38,727 nucleotides of DNA from Burkholderiales bacterium. GTDB taxonomy: Bacteria > Pseudomonadota > Gammaproteobacteria > Burkholderiales > Casimicrobiaceae. Positions 1 through 10,024 of this stretch are shown one piece after another. Location of the stretch: contig JAICKU010000033.1 of assembly GCA_025927765.1 (NCBI GenBank), positions 1 through 38,727 of the forward strand, given 5' to 3'. How positions within the stretch are numbered: the stretch's first letter is position 1; the number at the start of each line of letters is the position of its first letter. The position numbers and the translations under genes were made by a program. The notes below the pieces were generated by a model that saw only the letters and a list, made by a program, of their open reading frames with translations, was not told where the DNA came from and did not search any database.

Positions 1-3
1 CCC

Positions 4-3000
4 ATGAACGCGCTTGGCGAACCGGTGGCCGCGAGGCAGGATTCGCGCACGGAACGCTCCCGCCTGCGCGAGATCCCGTACAACTACACGTCGTTCTCGG
101 ATCGCGAGATCGTGATCCGCATCCTCGGCGCGCCGATGTGGACGCTGCTCGAGGAACTGCGCGGCGAGCGGCGCACCGGCCGCTCGGCGCGGATGCTGTT
201 CGAGGTGCTGGGCGACATCTGGGTCGTCGAGCGCAATCCGTACCTTCAGGACGACCTCCTCGACAACCCGCGGCGGCGCAAGCTGCTCGTCGAGGCGCTG
301 CATCACCGGCTCACCGAGATCGACAAGCGGCGCGCGGCCTACCGCGACGCCGAGCCCGCGCGCGACGCGAGCGTGGGCAAGCTCGTGGCCGCCGCGCGCG
401 AAGCGGTCGATCGCTTCTCGACGTGGTTCCCGGAGACCACCGCGCTGCGCAAGCGCGTGCAAAGGACGCTCGGCCGCGTCACGCGCAAGGACAACATCCG
501 CTTCGACGGGCTCTCCCGCGTGTCGCACGTCACCGACGCCACCGACTGGCGCGTGGCGTATCCGTTCGTCGTGCTGATCCCCGACACCGAGGACGAAGTG
601 CGCGCGCTCGTGCGCGGCTGCATCGAGCTCGGCCTCACGATCATTCCGCGCGGCGGCGGCACGGGCTACACCGGCGGCGCGATTCCGCTCGATGCGCACT
701 CGGCCGTGATCAACACCGAGAAGCTCGAACGGTTGTCCGCCGTCGAGCCGATCGTGCTGCCGGGACGCCAGGAACCGACGCCCACGATCGACTGCGGCGC
801 CGGCGTGGTGACGAAGCGCGCGATGGACGTCGCCGACGCGAGCGGGCTCGTGTTCGCATGCGATCCCACGTCGTCCGACGCGTCGTGCATCGGCGGCAAC
901 GTCGCGATGAACGCCGGCGGCAAGAAGGCCGTGCTGTGGGGCACGGCGCTCGACAACCTCGTGTCGTGGCGCATGGTCACGCCGGCCGGCGAATGGCTCG
1001 AAGTCGTGCGGCTCGACCACAACCTCGGGAAGATCCACGATGCACCGCAGGCGTCGTTCGAGCTGCGCGCGCTGGCTGACGACGGACGCACGATCACGAA
1101 CCGCGAAACGCTGACGATCCGCGGCAATCAGTTCCGCAAGGCCGGCCTCGGCAAGGACGTCACCGACAAGTTCCTGTCGGGTCTCCCCGGCGTGCAGAAG
1201 GAAGGCTGCGACGGCATCATCGTCGGTGCGCGCTTCGTGCTGCATCGGATGCCCGGCGCGATCCGCACGTTCTGCCTCGAGTTCTTCACCGAGGCGCGCG
1301 AGTCGACGCCGGCCATCGTCGAGATCAAGCGCTTCCTCGATCGCGCGGGCGAACGCGAAGGGGCGGATCGCGTGCAGCTCGCGGGCCTCGAGCACCTCGA
1401 CGCGCGCTACGTGAAGGCCGTCGGCTATTCGACGAAGGCAAAGCGCCACGGGCGGCCGAAGATGGTGCTGATCGGCGACATCGCGGGCGCGGACGACGAT
1501 GCGGTCGCCAAGGCCGCGTCGGAGGTCATTCGCATCGCCAACGCGCGGGGCGGCGAAGGCTTCGTCGCCGTGTCGGCGGAGGCGCGCAAGAAGTTCTGGC
1601 TCGACCGCTCGCGCACGGCGGCGATTTCGAAGCACACGAACGCGTTCAAGATCAACGAGGACGTCGTCATTCCGCTCGAGCGCCTCGGCGATTACACCGA
1701 CGGCGTCGAGCGCCTCAACATCGAGATGTCGATCGCGAACAAGCTCGAGCTCGCCGATCGCCTCGTCGAATTCTTCGAAGCACCCGATCGCGAGCACCTG
1801 TGGCGCACCGGCAGCGAGGCGCGTCCTTCGGATGGCGAGCTCGACGCGACGCTCGACGATGCGCGCGCTCTGGTGCTCGGCGTGCGCTTGCGCTGGCAGG
1901 AACTCCTCGACAGTCTCGACGCGACGTTTCGCGATTTGCAAAGCCACGCGATCGTCGTGTCGTGGAAGCGCGAGCTGCGCGAGCCGCTCGAGCATCTGTT
2001 CGCAGGACGCGCGTTCGCGCCACTGCTCGCGCGCTGCGACGAAATTCATCGCGAGGTGCTGCGCAGCCGCGTGTTCATCGCGCTGCACATGCACGCCGGC
2101 GACGGCAACGTGCACACGAACATCCCCGTCAACTCCGACGACTACGCGATGCTGCAGCGGGCGAACGCGTCGGTCGTGCGCCTGATGGCGCTCGCGCGTG
2201 CGCTGGGCGGGGTCATTTCCGGCGAGCACGGCATCGGCATCACGAAGCTCGCGTTCCTCACCGACGAGGAGCTCGCGCCGTTCGCCGACTACAAGCGCCG
2301 CGTCGACCCCGATGGCCGCTTCAACCGCGGCAAGCTGCTGCGCGGCGGGCCGTTCGGCGCGGGCCTCGAGAACGCGTATACGCCGTCGTTCTCGCTGATC
2401 GGCCACGAGAGCCTGATCCTCGAGCAGAGCGCCATCGGCGACATCGCCAGCTCGATCAAGGACTGCCTGCGTTGCGGCAAGTGCAAGGCGCCGTGCGCGA
2501 CGCATTCGCCGCGCGCGAATCTCTTCTACAGCCCGCGCAACAAGATCCTCGCGACGTCGCTTCTGACCGAGGCATTCCTGTACGAGGAGCAGACGCGGCG
2601 TGGCGTGTCGCTGCGCCACTTCGACGAGTTCGGCGACGTCGCCGACCACTGCACGGTGTGCCACAAGTGCCTGAACCCCTGCCCGGTCGACATCGACTTC
2701 GGCGACGTTTCGATCGCCATGCGCAACCTCCTGCGCAAGGAAGGCAAGCGCCGCACGAAGCCGCTGACCGCGGCGACGATGTTCTTCCTGAACGCCACCG
2801 ACCCGACGACGATCAAGCTCGCCAAAGCCGCCATGATCGATGTCGGCTTTCGCGCGCAGCGTCTTGCGTATCGCGTGCTGAAATCGACGCCGCTCGCGCG
2901 CGCGCAGACAGCGCACCCGCCGGCCACCACCGGGAAGACGCCGATCAAGGCGCAGGTGATCCACTTCGTGAACAAGCCGATGCCGGCCGGCGTGCCGGCA

Positions 3001-3870
3001 CGCACAGCGCGCGGCCTGCTCGACATCGAGGATCCGGCGATCGTGCCGATCATTCGCGATCCGGCGCGCATCAACGACGATTCCGACGCCGTGTTCTATT
3101 TCCCCGGCTGCGGCTCCGAGCGGCTGTTCTCGCAGGTGGGACTCGCGACGCAGGCGATGCTCTACCACGTCGGCGCGCAGTGCGTGCTGCCCCCGGGCTA
3201 TCTCTGCTGCGGCTATCCGCAGACGGCGGCCGGCAACCACGACAAGGGACAGGCGATCGTCACGTCGAATCGCGTGCTGTTCCACCGCGTCGCCAACACG
3301 CTCAACTACCTCGACATCCGCACGGTGATCGTGTCGTGCGGCACCTGCCTCGATCAATTGCAGGGCTACGAGTTCGACAAGATCTTCCCGGGCTGCCGCC
3401 TGCTCGACATCCACGAGTACCTGCTCGAGAAGGGGGTGAGGCTCGAGGGCGTCGAAGGCGTGCGGTACATGTACCACGACCCGTGCCACACCCCGATGAA
3501 GGTGTACAAGCCGCTCTCGGTGGTGAGCGGCCTGATGGGCAGCGACGTGCCGCTCAACGATCGCTGTTGCGGCGAGTCGGGCACGCTCGCCATGTCGCGT
3601 CCCGATATTTCCACGCAGGTGCGCTTCCGCAAGGAGCACGAGATGCGCACGGGCGCCGCGGCGCTTCGCGCCGACGGCTTCGACGGCAAGGTCAAGGTGC
3701 TGACGTCGTGCCCGTCGTGCCTGCAGGGCCTTTCGCGTTTCGGCGACGACGCCGGCACCGACGCCGACTACATCGTCGTCGAGCTCGCGAAGCACGTGCT
3801 CGGCGAGAACTGGCTCGCGGATTACGTGGCGAAAGCCAACAGCGGCGGCATCGAGCGCGTGCTCGTCTAG
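4..3870 (+). CDS. FAD-linked oxidase / Fe-S oxidoreductase fusion (DUF3683-type, 1288 aa)
   Basis: A giant flavoprotein of the D-lactate/glycolate dehydrogenase superfamily, likely oxidising a 2-hydroxyacid and passing electrons through Fe-S centres to the respiratory chain; the substrate cannot be read from sequence. An N-terminal region of about 180 residues resembles DUF3683. An FAD-binding PCMH domain follows, with the glycine-rich [11 protein letters not shown] at about 214-224. The FAD-oxidase C-terminal domain carries [10 protein letters not shown] and GEHGIGI near 740. Two ferredoxin-type motifs are [11 protein letters not shown] (821-831) and [11 protein letters not shown] (883-893), the latter followed by PVD. 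Two cysteine-rich CCG domains come last ([13 protein letters not shown] near 1035-1070, and DPCHTP/CCGESG near 1160-1190). The fusion thus holds GlcD-like and GlcF-like parts in one chain. The ATG lies 3 bases from the window edge, so a start further upstream cannot be excluded. No signal peptide; probably cytoplasmic or peripheral on the membrane. Confidence 0.9.
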   Translation: MNALGEPVAARQDSRTERSRLREIPYNYTSFSDREIVIRILGAPMWTLLEELRGERRTGRSARMLFEVLGDIWVVERNPYLQDDLLDNPRRRKLLVEALHHRLTEIDKRRAAYRDAEPARDASVGKLVAAAREAVDRFSTWFPETTALRKRVQRTLGRVTRKDNIRFDGLSRVSHVTDATDWRVAYPFVVLIPDTEDEVRALVRGCIELGLTIIPRGGGTGYTGGAIPLDAHSAVINTEKLERLSAVEPIVLPGRQEPTPTIDCGAGVVTKRAMDVADASGLVFACDPTSSDASCIGGNVAMNAGGKKAVLWGTALDNLVSWRMVTPAGEWLEVVRLDHNLGKIHDAPQASFELRALADDGRTITNRETLTIRGNQFRKAGLGKDVTDKFLSGLPGVQKEGCDGIIVGARFVLHRMPGAIRTFCLEFFTEARESTPAIVEIKRFLDRAGEREGADRVQLAGLEHLDARYVKAVGYSTKAKRHGRPKMVLIGDIAGADDDAVAKAASEVIRIANARGGEGFVAVSAEARKKFWLDRSRTAAISKHTNAFKINEDVVIPLERLGDYTDGVERLNIEMSIANKLELADRLVEFFEAPDREHLWRTGSEARPSDGELDATLDDARALVLGVRLRWQELLDSLDATFRDLQSHAIVVSWKRELREPLEHLFAGRAFAPLLARCDEIHREVLRSRVFIALHMHAGDGNVHTNIPVNSDDYAMLQRANASVVRLMALARALGGVISGEHGIGITKLAFLTDEELAPFADYKRRVDPDGRFNRGKLLRGGPFGAGLENAYTPSFSLIGHESLILEQSAIGDIASSIKDCLRCGKCKAPCATHSPRANLFYSPRNKILATSLLTEAFLYEEQTRRGVSLRHFDEFGDVADHCTVCHKCLNPCPVDIDFGDVSIAMRNLLRKEGKRRTKPLTAATMFFLNATDPTTIKLAKAAMIDVGFRAQRLAYRVLKSTPLARAQTAHPPATTGKTPIKAQVIHFVNKPMPAGVPARTARGLLDIEDPAIVPIIRDPARINDDSDAVFYFPGCGSERLFSQVGLATQAMLYHVGAQCVLPPGYLCCGYPQTAAGNHDKGQAIVTSNRVLFHRVANTLNYLDIRTVIVSCGTCLDQLQGYEFDKIFPGCRLLDIHEYLLEKGVRLEGVEGVRYMYHDPCHTPMKVYKPLSVVSGLMGSDVPLNDRCCGESGTLAMSRPDISTQVRFRKEHEMRTGAAALRADGFDGKVKVLTSCPSCLQGLSRFGDDAGTDADYIVVELAKHVLGENWLADYVAKANSGGIERVLV

Positions 3871-3875
3871 GCAAG

Positions 3876-3896
3876 AAGTAGGGTCGGACCCTACTT
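3876..3896. terminator. Palindrome AAGTAGGGTC-G-GACCCTACTT after the FAD oxidase
   Basis: A perfect 10-bp inverted repeat around one base starts 5 bases after the stop codon of the FAD oxidase. As RNA it would fold as a strong short hairpin and could end transcription or protect the 3' end, though only three T follow. The left arm shares AAGTAGGGTNNGAC with sites at 32097 and 35160, so it may belong to a dispersed REP-like family rather than being a dedicated terminator. Confidence 0.55.
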
Positions 3897-3956
3897 TCGG
3901 CCACCGTTCATCGGCTCGCCTGCGGTCCGGCTCCGCCATCGTCCGCGCCGCCATGC

Positions 3957-3962
3957 TATAAG
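3957..3962 (+). promoter_or_regulatory. Possible extended -10 (TGCTATAAG) upstream of the 542-aa gene
   Basis: TATAAG preceded by TGC matches an extended -10 hexamer and lies about 85 bases before the ATG at 4049. It is the centre of a small palindrome, CATGCT-ATA-AGCATG (3952-3966), which could also be a regulator site. No convincing -35 is seen. The 178-base gap between the first two genes holds nothing else recognisable. Confidence 0.35.
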
Positions 3963-4048
3963 CATGAAAGTGCGCACATCGCCGCTTTTGGCGATTCCTC
4001 GGCATTTCGGGCCGAAAGATAAGGTTGACGGCGCGCGGGAGACAAGCG

Positions 4049-5677
4049 ATGAACGAATCGGTCATCGAGCACGACGACGCGCCGGCCGACGAAGGCGCGG
4101 ACACGCTGCCCGCGCTGGCGCTGCACGACGCCGCCAGCGCCACGCGCTGGCTGAAGGCGCTGCCGCTGTCGAACGTCGGCCAGGCGTACGACATGCTGCT
4201 CGGGCAGCTGCAGGCACTCACCGCGTCGGATACCGGTCCGCGCGAACGGGCGACGATCGCCGAGCTCGCCCGCGAGCCGCTCGTGCACCTGCACGACGAG
4301 CTCGCGCGCCGCTACGCGGGACGCCCGCAGCCGCCGGACGAGCGTGAAGCGGATGCCGCCGACCAGGCGATCGCCTTGTGGCAGGCATTGTGGATCCAGT
4401 ACTCGGTGTGCCTGCGTCCGCTGCTGGAAGGCAGCACCGAGCTCACCGGCGTCAAGGCGAAGCTTCTGCAGCGGGCGCTCTACGTGGGCAAGCAGCTCGT
4501 ACTCGTGCATGCGCTCGCACGCCGCCTGCCCGACGCCGAGCTGTGGCAGGAGCTGCACGCGTATTACCGGCTCGCGGAGATCCTCGACTGCACGTCGGCG
4601 GCGGTGTCCGATCCGCTGATGCCCGATGCGGAAGGCCTGTCGTGCTACTCGACGTACAGCCACGCGCTGCTGCTCGGCCTCGCCGATCCCTACGCGCTCC
4701 CGGTTCGCCAGATCGAGCTCGTCGATCGCTGGCTCGGCTTGTGGGCGCGCAAGGTGTTCGCGTACGCGAAGCAGCGTGAAAGCGAGGGGCCGGTGATCGT
4801 CGTCGACCTCGAGGGATCGCGCGGGGCGGCGCTGTTGGCGACCGCGACGGCAACGGCCGGAAACGCGATGCGCTTCGCGTACCCGATCAAGCTCGCCACG
4901 AGCATCCGCGGGCGGCTGAAGCGCCTTGCCGGCGGCGCGTCGCCCGCCGAGCTGCAGCTCGGCGACGACATATCGACGGACGCCGCCACCGCCTTGCTGC
5001 AGCACCTCGACGAGCGCTGGACGCGTGCGGCCACCGGCGGCGGCCGCGCGCGATCGAAGGCGCTCGATGTCGCCGCGGGCGGCATCGAGGCGGCGTATTT
5101 CCGCATCGGGGGCCGCTCGTTCCGGCGCATCGATCCGCTCGGCCGCGACACCGATCCCACGAAGTACCTGCAGTCGGTCGGCGGTTTGACCGAGCTCGAT
5201 CGCCACAAGGAGCAGGCCGAGCGAACCTGGCCGTGGGAGCGCTGGTACGGCAGCGTCGAATGGCGGCAGGCGGCCATCCGCCGACAGGATGCGGGCGCGT
5301 ATCACTGGTTCCTCGACCAGCTCGTTGCCGTGCGCGACGAAGGCGAGCTGCGGCTCGGCCACGTGTCGCGTGTCGCGCTGGCGCCCGACGGCGCGCTCGA
5401 GCTGTCGCTGCGACTGTGGGCGGGCGCCGCGAAGGTCTTCGCGGTCCGGCTCGTGAATCCGAACCGCACGGAGGAGCCGCCGGTGCCGGCGCTCATGCTC
5501 GAGGAGACGCCGGAGGAACCGGCGACGCTCGTCATGTCGCCGCGTGCCTTCCTGCCAAACCGCGTCATGCGCTGCGACGAGGCGGGACCGGTGCGCAAGT
5601 TCAAGCTGACGCGCGTCGTGCAGCGCGGCGGCGATTTCGAGCGCGTGGCGCTGGAGTGGGTGGATCCGGAATTCTAG
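4049..5677 (+). CDS. Conserved betaproteobacterial protein of unclear function (542 aa)
   Basis: I do not recognise a well-defined enzyme family. The ATG at 4049 is chosen because a GGGAGA ribosome site lies just upstream; longer versions of the frame lack one. The protein is soluble, with no signal peptide or membrane segment. The first 250 residues look mainly alpha-helical and include the dipeptide-rich stretches [15 protein letters not shown] and [18 protein letters not shown]; the last 170 look more beta-rich, ending [11 protein letters not shown]. From memory, similar proteins in Burkholderia and Ralstonia are sometimes labelled molecular chaperone or cyclic-di-GMP-binding; I see no clear PilZ RxxxR...D/NxSxxG signature to support the latter. 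It lies 23 bases before the DUF255 gene and may be co-transcribed with it. Real gene with high confidence, function unknown. Confidence 0.7.
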   Translation: MNESVIEHDDAPADEGADTLPALALHDAASATRWLKALPLSNVGQAYDMLLGQLQALTASDTGPRERATIAELAREPLVHLHDELARRYAGRPQPPDEREADAADQAIALWQALWIQYSVCLRPLLEGSTELTGVKAKLLQRALYVGKQLVLVHALARRLPDAELWQELHAYYRLAEILDCTSAAVSDPLMPDAEGLSCYSTYSHALLLGLADPYALPVRQIELVDRWLGLWARKVFAYAKQRESEGPVIVVDLEGSRGAALLATATATAGNAMRFAYPIKLATSIRGRLKRLAGGASPAELQLGDDISTDAATALLQHLDERWTRAATGGGRARSKALDVAAGGIEAAYFRIGGRSFRRIDPLGRDTDPTKYLQSVGGLTELDRHKEQAERTWPWERWYGSVEWRQAAIRRQDAGAYHWFLDQLVAVRDEGELRLGHVSRVALAPDGALELSLRLWAGAAKVFAVRLVNPNRTEEPPVPALMLEETPEEPATLVMSPRAFLPNRVMRCDEAGPVRKFKLTRVVQRGGDFERVALEWVDPEF

Positions 5678-5700
5678 GCACCCGGCGTTGTCGGTCCTCG

Positions 5701-7731
5701 GTGCAGAACGAACTCGCCACCGCCACCAGTCCCTACCTCCGCCAGCACGCCGACAACCCGGTCGCGTGGCGGCCGTGGAGTGAGGAGGCGCTCACTGTCG
5801 CCAGGCGCCAGAACAAGCCGATCCTGCTGTCGATCGGCTATTCGGCGTGTCACTGGTGTCACGTGATGGCGCACGAGTCGTTCGAGGATCCGGCGGTGGC
5901 CGCGGTCATGAACGATCGGTTCGTGAACATCAAGGTCGACCGCGAGGAGCGGCCCGACCTCGACCAGATCTACCAGACCGCGCACGCGCTGATGACGCGG
6001 CGCTCGGGCGGCTGGCCGCTCACGATGTTCCTGACGCCCGACGGTGTCCCTTACTTCGCCGGCACCTACTTCCCGAAGCACGCGCGCTACGGCATGCCGG
6101 GGTTCCTCGACATCCTGCCGCGGCTTGCGGACGCGTATCACGAGCAGGGAGCGCAGATCGCGCAGCAGGGCGAGCGTCTCGCGCGCGCGCTCGACGCGCT
6201 CGAGCCCTCGCAAGCTGCGGATGCGTTGCCGGCACAGGCGCCCACGCAATCGCTCGAGATGCTCGAGCAGCGCTTCGAGCCGATCCACGGCGGCTTCGGC
6301 GGCGCGCCGAAATTCCCGCATGCGGTCGAACTCGACTTTTGCCTGCGCGAGTGGAAGCGGCGTGATGACGACCGCTACGCGACGATCGTACGCACGTCGC
6401 TCGACGCGATGGCGAACGGCGGCATCTTCGACCAGCTGGGTGGCGGCTTCTGCCGCTACAGCGTCGACGCCGAGTGGTCGATTCCGCACTTCGAGAAGAT
6501 GCTGTACGACAACGCGCTGCTGCTCGCGCTCTACGCCGACGCGGCGAGCGCGTTCGGAGAGCCGCGCTACGCCGATGTCGCACGCGCGATCGTCGGCTGG
6601 CTCGAGCGCGAGATGCGCGCACCGGACGGTGCGTTCTGGTCGAGCCTCGACGCCGACAGCGAGGGCGAGGAAGGCCGCTTCTACGTGTGGACGCGCGACG
6701 ACGCGCGCGCGGTCCTCTGCGACGAGGAATGGGCGGCCGCGGCGCCGTATTTCGGCCTCGACGGTCCGCCGAACTTCGAAGGGCATGCGTGGAACCTGCG
6801 CATCGTCACGCCGCGGATCAACATCGCCGCGCAACTCGGCACGTCGGTCGAGGACGTCGACGCGCGGATCGCGCGATCGCGCGACAAGCTCTTCGCGGCG
6901 CGTGCGCAGCGCGTGCGTCCCGGCCTCGACGACAAGATCCTCACGTCGTGGAACGCGCTGACGATCGCAGCGCTCGCGCACGCGTCGCGCGCGCTCGACG
7001 AACCCCGGATGGCCGACCTCGCGTTCGACGCGCTCGACCGCCTCGTCGCCACCGCGTGGCGCGACGGTCGGCTGTACGCGACGCGACATGGCGACGAAGC
7101 GACGCTGCCCGCGTATCTCGACGACTACGCGTTCCTGCTCGCGGCGCTGCTCGAGGCGATGCAGACGCGCTTTCGCGCGCGCGATTTCGCGCTCGCGATC
7201 GAACTCGCCGACGCGCTGCTCGCGGGCTTCGAGGATCAGGATCGCGGCGGCTTCTGGTTCACGAGCCACGATCACGAACGGCTCTACCATCGCACCAAGC
7301 CTGCGCACGACAACGCGACGCCGTCGGGCAACGGCATCGCGGCGCAGGCGCTGCTCGCGCTCGGGCATCTCGCGTCAGTGACGCGCTACGTGGACGCAGC
7401 CGAGCGCGCGCTGAAGCTCTTCGCCCCCCGGCTTGCCGAGGCGGGGGGCTCGCAGTGCTCGCTGCTCGTGGCGCTCGAGGGCGCGCTCGATCCGCCGGCC
7501 ACCGTGGTGCTGACCGGTGATAGTCACCTGACGCGCGACTGGCGGCGTGCGCTCGATCGACGTTATCGGCCCGACGTGACGATCGTCGATACGGCCGGCG
7601 CGGCGCTTCCGCCCGCGTTGCAGAAGGGGCATGCGACCACGCCGGCGGCTGCGTTCGTCTGCCGCGGCATGACGTGCCTGCCCCCCGTCACGACGCTCAC
7701 CGCGATCGAGGCCGCGCTCGTCGTTTCTTGA
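5701..7731 (+). CDS. DUF255 thioredoxin-domain protein (YyaL/SSP411 family)
   Basis: A 676-residue protein of the family called YyaL in Bacillus and SPATA20 in animals, whose biochemical role is poorly known. Residues 1-165 form a thioredoxin-like domain (DUF255) with the hallmark SACHWCHVM, cysteines at 50 and 53, and the following [14 protein letters not shown] and [12 protein letters not shown]. The remainder is a glycoside-hydrolase-like (alpha/alpha)6 barrel, with [14 protein letters not shown] and [18 protein letters not shown] typical of the family. Length and motif order fit the family. The GTG at 5701 is chosen because family members begin a few residues before [14 protein letters not shown], which here starts at residue 9. 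No signal peptide. It lies 23 bases after the 542-aa gene. Confidence 0.88.
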   Translation: MQNELATATSPYLRQHADNPVAWRPWSEEALTVARRQNKPILLSIGYSACHWCHVMAHESFEDPAVAAVMNDRFVNIKVDREERPDLDQIYQTAHALMTRRSGGWPLTMFLTPDGVPYFAGTYFPKHARYGMPGFLDILPRLADAYHEQGAQIAQQGERLARALDALEPSQAADALPAQAPTQSLEMLEQRFEPIHGGFGGAPKFPHAVELDFCLREWKRRDDDRYATIVRTSLDAMANGGIFDQLGGGFCRYSVDAEWSIPHFEKMLYDNALLLALYADAASAFGEPRYADVARAIVGWLEREMRAPDGAFWSSLDADSEGEEGRFYVWTRDDARAVLCDEEWAAAAPYFGLDGPPNFEGHAWNLRIVTPRINIAAQLGTSVEDVDARIARSRDKLFAARAQRVRPGLDDKILTSWNALTIAALAHASRALDEPRMADLAFDALDRLVATAWRDGRLYATRHGDEATLPAYLDDYAFLLAALLEAMQTRFRARDFALAIELADALLAGFEDQDRGGFWFTSHDHERLYHRTKPAHDNATPSGNGIAAQALLALGHLASVTRYVDAAERALKLFAPRLAEAGGSQCSLLVALEGALDPPATVVLTGDSHLTRDWRRALDRRYRPDVTIVDTAGAALPPALQKGHATTPAAAFVCRGMTCLPPVTTLTAIEAALVVS

Positions 7732-7770
7732 TCCATGTCGAGCCGTGCGGCTTCGCGTGTCGGGTCGTCG

Positions 7771-7779
7771 TGCTATTTT
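7771..7779 (+). promoter_or_regulatory. Possible extended -10 for the cytochrome c gene
   Basis: TGCTATTTT is an extended -10-like element about 60 bases before the cytochrome c ATG, inside the 107-base gap after the DUF255 gene. It is one of the few A/T-rich spots in the gap. No good -35 is visible. Confidence 0.3.
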
Positions 7780-7838
7780 TCCCGCTTCCGCCGTTTCGTC
7801 GCCGTATCCACCTCGATCGTCAACTTCACGGAGTCGCA

Positions 7839-8159
7839 ATGAAAAGAATCGGTACCGTCGTCCTCGCCGTCGCGTCGCTCGCCGTCGCGTCGAGCGCCCT
7901 CGCCGACCAGCTCGAGGACATGATGAAGAAGTACGGATGCAACGCCTGCCATTCGGAGGACAAGAAGATCATCGGTCCCGCGTACAAGGAAGTGGCCGCC
8001 AAATACAAGGGCGACGCGGGCGCCGTCGCGAAACTCACCGAGAAGGTGAAGAAGGGCGGCTCGGGCGTGTGGGGACAGGTGCCGATGCCGCCGAACCCGC
8101 AGGTGCCGGACGCCGACGTGAAGAAGATGGTCGAGATGATCCTCGCGCTCAAGAAGTGA
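7839..8159 (+). CDS. Small periplasmic c-type cytochrome (class I, c551/c552-like)
   Basis: A 106-residue electron-transfer protein. A signal peptide covers residues 1-22 (KR, hydrophobic core, ASSALA before the cleavage site). The haem-binding motif CNACH is at 34-38, and Met83 in QVPMPPNP is the likely sixth iron ligand, as in cytochromes c551/c552. After removal of the signal the mature form is about 84 residues, typical of the family. Lysine-rich, so probably basic. It would carry electrons in the periplasm, for example between the bc1 complex and a terminal oxidase or reductase; the partner is not identifiable here. It is monocistronic, between the DUF255 gene and the riboswitch. Confidence 0.92.
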   Translation: MKRIGTVVLAVASLAVASSALADQLEDMMKKYGCNACHSEDKKIIGPAYKEVAAKYKGDAGAVAKLTEKVKKGGSGVWGQVPMPPNPQVPDADVKKMVEMILALKK

Positions 8160-8182
8160 CGAGCGTGTGTTAGGCTACAAAT

Positions 8183-8456
8183 CGCGAGCAGGAGAGCGCG
8201 CCTCCACTTCGGGAGGTCTGACTTCGGGGTCAGAGCGACAAGTCGGGACGACTTGTCGCTCTGACCCCGAAGTCAGACCCCGAAGTCCGAAGTGAAGGCG
8301 CCGCCGAAGGCGTAATCCCGAAACCGCTCAGGCAAAACGGACTGCACGCGAGGCAGCACACGATCTGGAGAGCGGTTGCGGGCTCGTGGCTCGCGATCCA
8401 CCGAAGGGGCACCGGCGGCTCGATCCGCCGCAATCTCTCAGGTAAAAGGACAGACG
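8183..8456 (+). ncRNA. Tandem glycine riboswitch (two aptamers) controlling gcvTHP-dadA
   Basis: Two glycine aptamers in series. Aptamer I (8183-8350) has the core strings GGAGAG, GCCGAAGGCG and CTCAGGCAAAACGGAC, closed by P1 pairing CGCG/CGCG and CAG/CTG. Aptamer II (8361-8456) has GGAGAG, CACCGAAGGGGCA and CTCTCAGGTAAAAGGAC, closed by TCTG/CAGA. The linker is about 10 bases. Glycine binding in this family usually switches on the glycine cleavage operon, and gcvT follows directly. Aptamer I is unusual: its P3 stem starts GCGCC/GGCGC, continues as CACTTCGG/CCGAAGTG (8205-8212 with 8287-8294), and then carries a long extra palindrome at 8216-8278. The core residues on both sides of this insert look intact. 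Aptamer II has a stem of normal size. Confidence 0.93.
8216..8278. repeat. Perfect 29-bp inverted repeat inserted in the riboswitch P3 stem
   Basis: Arms 8216-8244 and 8250-8278 are exact reverse complements around the 5-base spacer GGGAC (one further G-C pair can close, leaving GGA). The arms contain GACTTCGGGGTC and its complement, and a partial copy ACCCCGAAGTC follows on the right, next to the CCGAAGTG that closes the native stem. The element behaves like a REP/miniature inverted repeat placed at the tip of the stem, where a long hairpin is tolerated. Confidence 0.85.
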
Positions 8457-8489
8457 GGGCGATGCGAAGCGATTCGCGTCGCCCTTTTT
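8457..8489 (+). terminator. Riboswitch expression platform: intrinsic terminator
   Basis: GGGCGATGCGAA (8457-8468) pairs with TTCGCGTCGCCC (8473-8484) through 12 pairs including one G-T, around the loop GCGA, and TTTTT follows at 8485-8489. It begins immediately at the 3' edge of aptamer II, 20 bases before the gcvT start. This is the classic layout for transcriptional control: glycine binding would stabilise P1 of aptamer II and disfavour the terminator, whose 5' bases abut that helix. Confidence 0.8.
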
Positions 8490-8509
8490 GCATCTGCCCG
8501 GAGATTCGC

Positions 8510-9601
8510 GTGTCCAGGACGACGGTTCTCAACAGCGCCCACCGCGCACAAGGCGCGCGGATGGTCGACTTCGGCGGCTACGACATGCCGCTGCACTACG
8601 GCTCGCAGATCGACGAGCATCACGCGGTGCGCAACGACGCGGGGATGTTCGACGTGTCGCACATGCGCGTCGTCGACCTGCACGGCGAGCCGCGCCCGTT
8701 CCTCTCGCATGCGCTCGCGAACGACGTCGCGAAACTGACCGTACCCGGCAAGGCGCTCTATTCGTGCCTGCTGCGCGACGACGGCGGCGTGCTCGACGAT
8801 TTGATCGTCTACTTCCTGCGCGACGATTGCTTCCGCCTCGTCGTCAACGCTGCCACTGCCGACAAGGACATCGCGTGGCTGCACGCGCTCGCGGCGAAAC
8901 ACGCGCCGGGACTGCGCATCGCGCCGCGCGACGATCTTGCAATGATCGCCGTGCAGGGCCCGCATGCGCGCGAGAAGGTGTGGCGCGCGTTGCCGGGCAG
9001 CGAGACCGCCACGCGCGAGTTGAAGCCGTTCAGCGCCGCGTCGTTCACGACGCCCTTCGGCGAGGTGTTCGCGGCGCGCACCGGTTACACCGGTGAAGAC
9101 GGCTTCGAATTGATCGTGCCCGCACGCACGGTCGAAGCGGTCTGGAACGCGCTTCGCACCACGGGTGTGACGCCTGCCGGCCTCGGTGCGCGCGACACGC
9201 TGCGCCTCGAAGCGGGTCTCAACCTGTACGGTCAGGACATGGACGAAGCGGTGTCGCCGCTCGAATCGGGCCTTGCGTGGACCGTCGACACGAAGCGCGA
9301 GCGCGATTTCGTCGGCCGCGGCGCACTCGCGAAGCAACCGGTCGCGCGCCGGCTCGCGGGGCTCGTGCTGCAGGACGCCGGCGTGCTGCGCGCGCATCAG
9401 GTCGTTCATACGTCACACGGCGCCGGCGAGATCACGAGCGGCACGTTCTCGCCGACGATGAAGAAGTCGATCGCGCTCGCTCGGCTGCCGAAGGGCGTCG
9501 CCGACGGCGAGATCGTGCACGTCGACGTCCGCGGCAAGTCACTGGCCGCGCGCGTCGTGAAGCCGCCGTTCGTGCGGCAGGGCCGCATTCTCGTCGAGTG
9601 A
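8510..9601 (+). CDS. gcvT: Aminomethyltransferase, T-protein of the glycine cleavage system
   Basis: Transfers the aminomethyl carbon from lipoyl-GcvH to tetrahydrofolate, releasing ammonia. 363 residues, the normal length. N-terminal [19 protein letters not shown] and [12 protein letters not shown] are typical of the folate-binding domain; the central [10 protein letters not shown] and the C-terminal [19 protein letters not shown], with its conserved aspartates and arginine, are family hallmarks; [20 protein letters not shown] closes the barrel domain. The GTG at 8510 is chosen: a CGGAGA ribosome site lies just upstream and the next codons, [20 protein letters not shown], match the usual N-terminus. 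It is the first gene after the riboswitch, with gcvH 34 bases downstream. Confidence 0.96.
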   Translation: MSRTTVLNSAHRAQGARMVDFGGYDMPLHYGSQIDEHHAVRNDAGMFDVSHMRVVDLHGEPRPFLSHALANDVAKLTVPGKALYSCLLRDDGGVLDDLIVYFLRDDCFRLVVNAATADKDIAWLHALAAKHAPGLRIAPRDDLAMIAVQGPHAREKVWRALPGSETATRELKPFSAASFTTPFGEVFAARTGYTGEDGFELIVPARTVEAVWNALRTTGVTPAGLGARDTLRLEAGLNLYGQDMDEAVSPLESGLAWTVDTKRERDFVGRGALAKQPVARRLAGLVLQDAGVLRAHQVVHTSHGAGEITSGTFSPTMKKSIALARLPKGVADGEIVHVDVRGKSLAARVVKPPFVRQGRILVE

Positions 9602-9635
9602 ACCCGACGACGACGATATACGAGGAGGAAACGCG

Positions 9636-10019
9636 ATGAACGTCCCGACCGGACTCAAGTACGCCGACACGCACGAATGGCTGAAGCGCGAAGACGACGG
9701 CACGGTGACGATCGGCATCACCGATCATGCGCAGAACGCGCTCGGCGATCTCGTCTACGTCGAACTGCCTGCCGTCGGCCGCAAGCTCGCGAAAGGCGAA
9801 GCCTGCGCGGTCGTCGAGTCGGTCAAGGCGGCGAGCGACGTCTATGCACCCATCGCCGGCGAAGTCGTTGCCGTCAACGACAAGCTGTCGGGCTCACCCG
9901 AAGCAGTGAACGAGGACGCGTACGCCGCGTGGCTGTTCCGCCTGCGCCCCGACGACGCGGACGCGCTCGCGGGTTTCATGGATGCCGCCGCGTACTCGCG
10001 ATTCGCTGCGGAGCCGTGA
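9636..10019 (+). CDS. gcvH: Glycine cleavage system H protein (lipoyl carrier)
   Basis: Small carrier whose lipoyl arm shuttles the aminomethyl group between GcvP, GcvT and lipoamide dehydrogenase. 127 residues. The lipoylated lysine is K64 in [14 protein letters not shown], and [17 protein letters not shown] is the conserved strand before it. An excellent ribosome site, GAGGAGGAAA, precedes the ATG. The lipoyl group would be supplied by LipB and LipA encoded at 23.6-25.2 kb in the same window. No lipoamide dehydrogenase (L protein) gene is seen here; it is commonly shared with other complexes and encoded elsewhere. Confidence 0.97.
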   Translation: MNVPTGLKYADTHEWLKREDDGTVTIGITDHAQNALGDLVYVELPAVGRKLAKGEACAVVESVKAASDVYAPIAGEVVAVNDKLSGSPEAVNEDAYAAWLFRLRPDDADALAGFMDAAAYSRFAAEP

Positions 10020-10024
10020 ACCGC

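Noticed and set aside
1800-3881. Long alternative plus-strand frame inside the FAD oxidase gene
   Set aside because: The product is dominated by Arg and Ala runs, a typical +1 frame shadow of a real high-GC gene.
5674-7368. Long minus-strand frame antisense to the DUF255 gene
   Set aside because: No motif, shadow composition, and a convincing family member on the other strand.
8213-8286. The long hairpin read as an intrinsic terminator or a separate small RNA gene
   Set aside because: No T-tract follows it and it lies precisely inside the P3 stem of an otherwise intact aptamer; a stem insertion explains it better.
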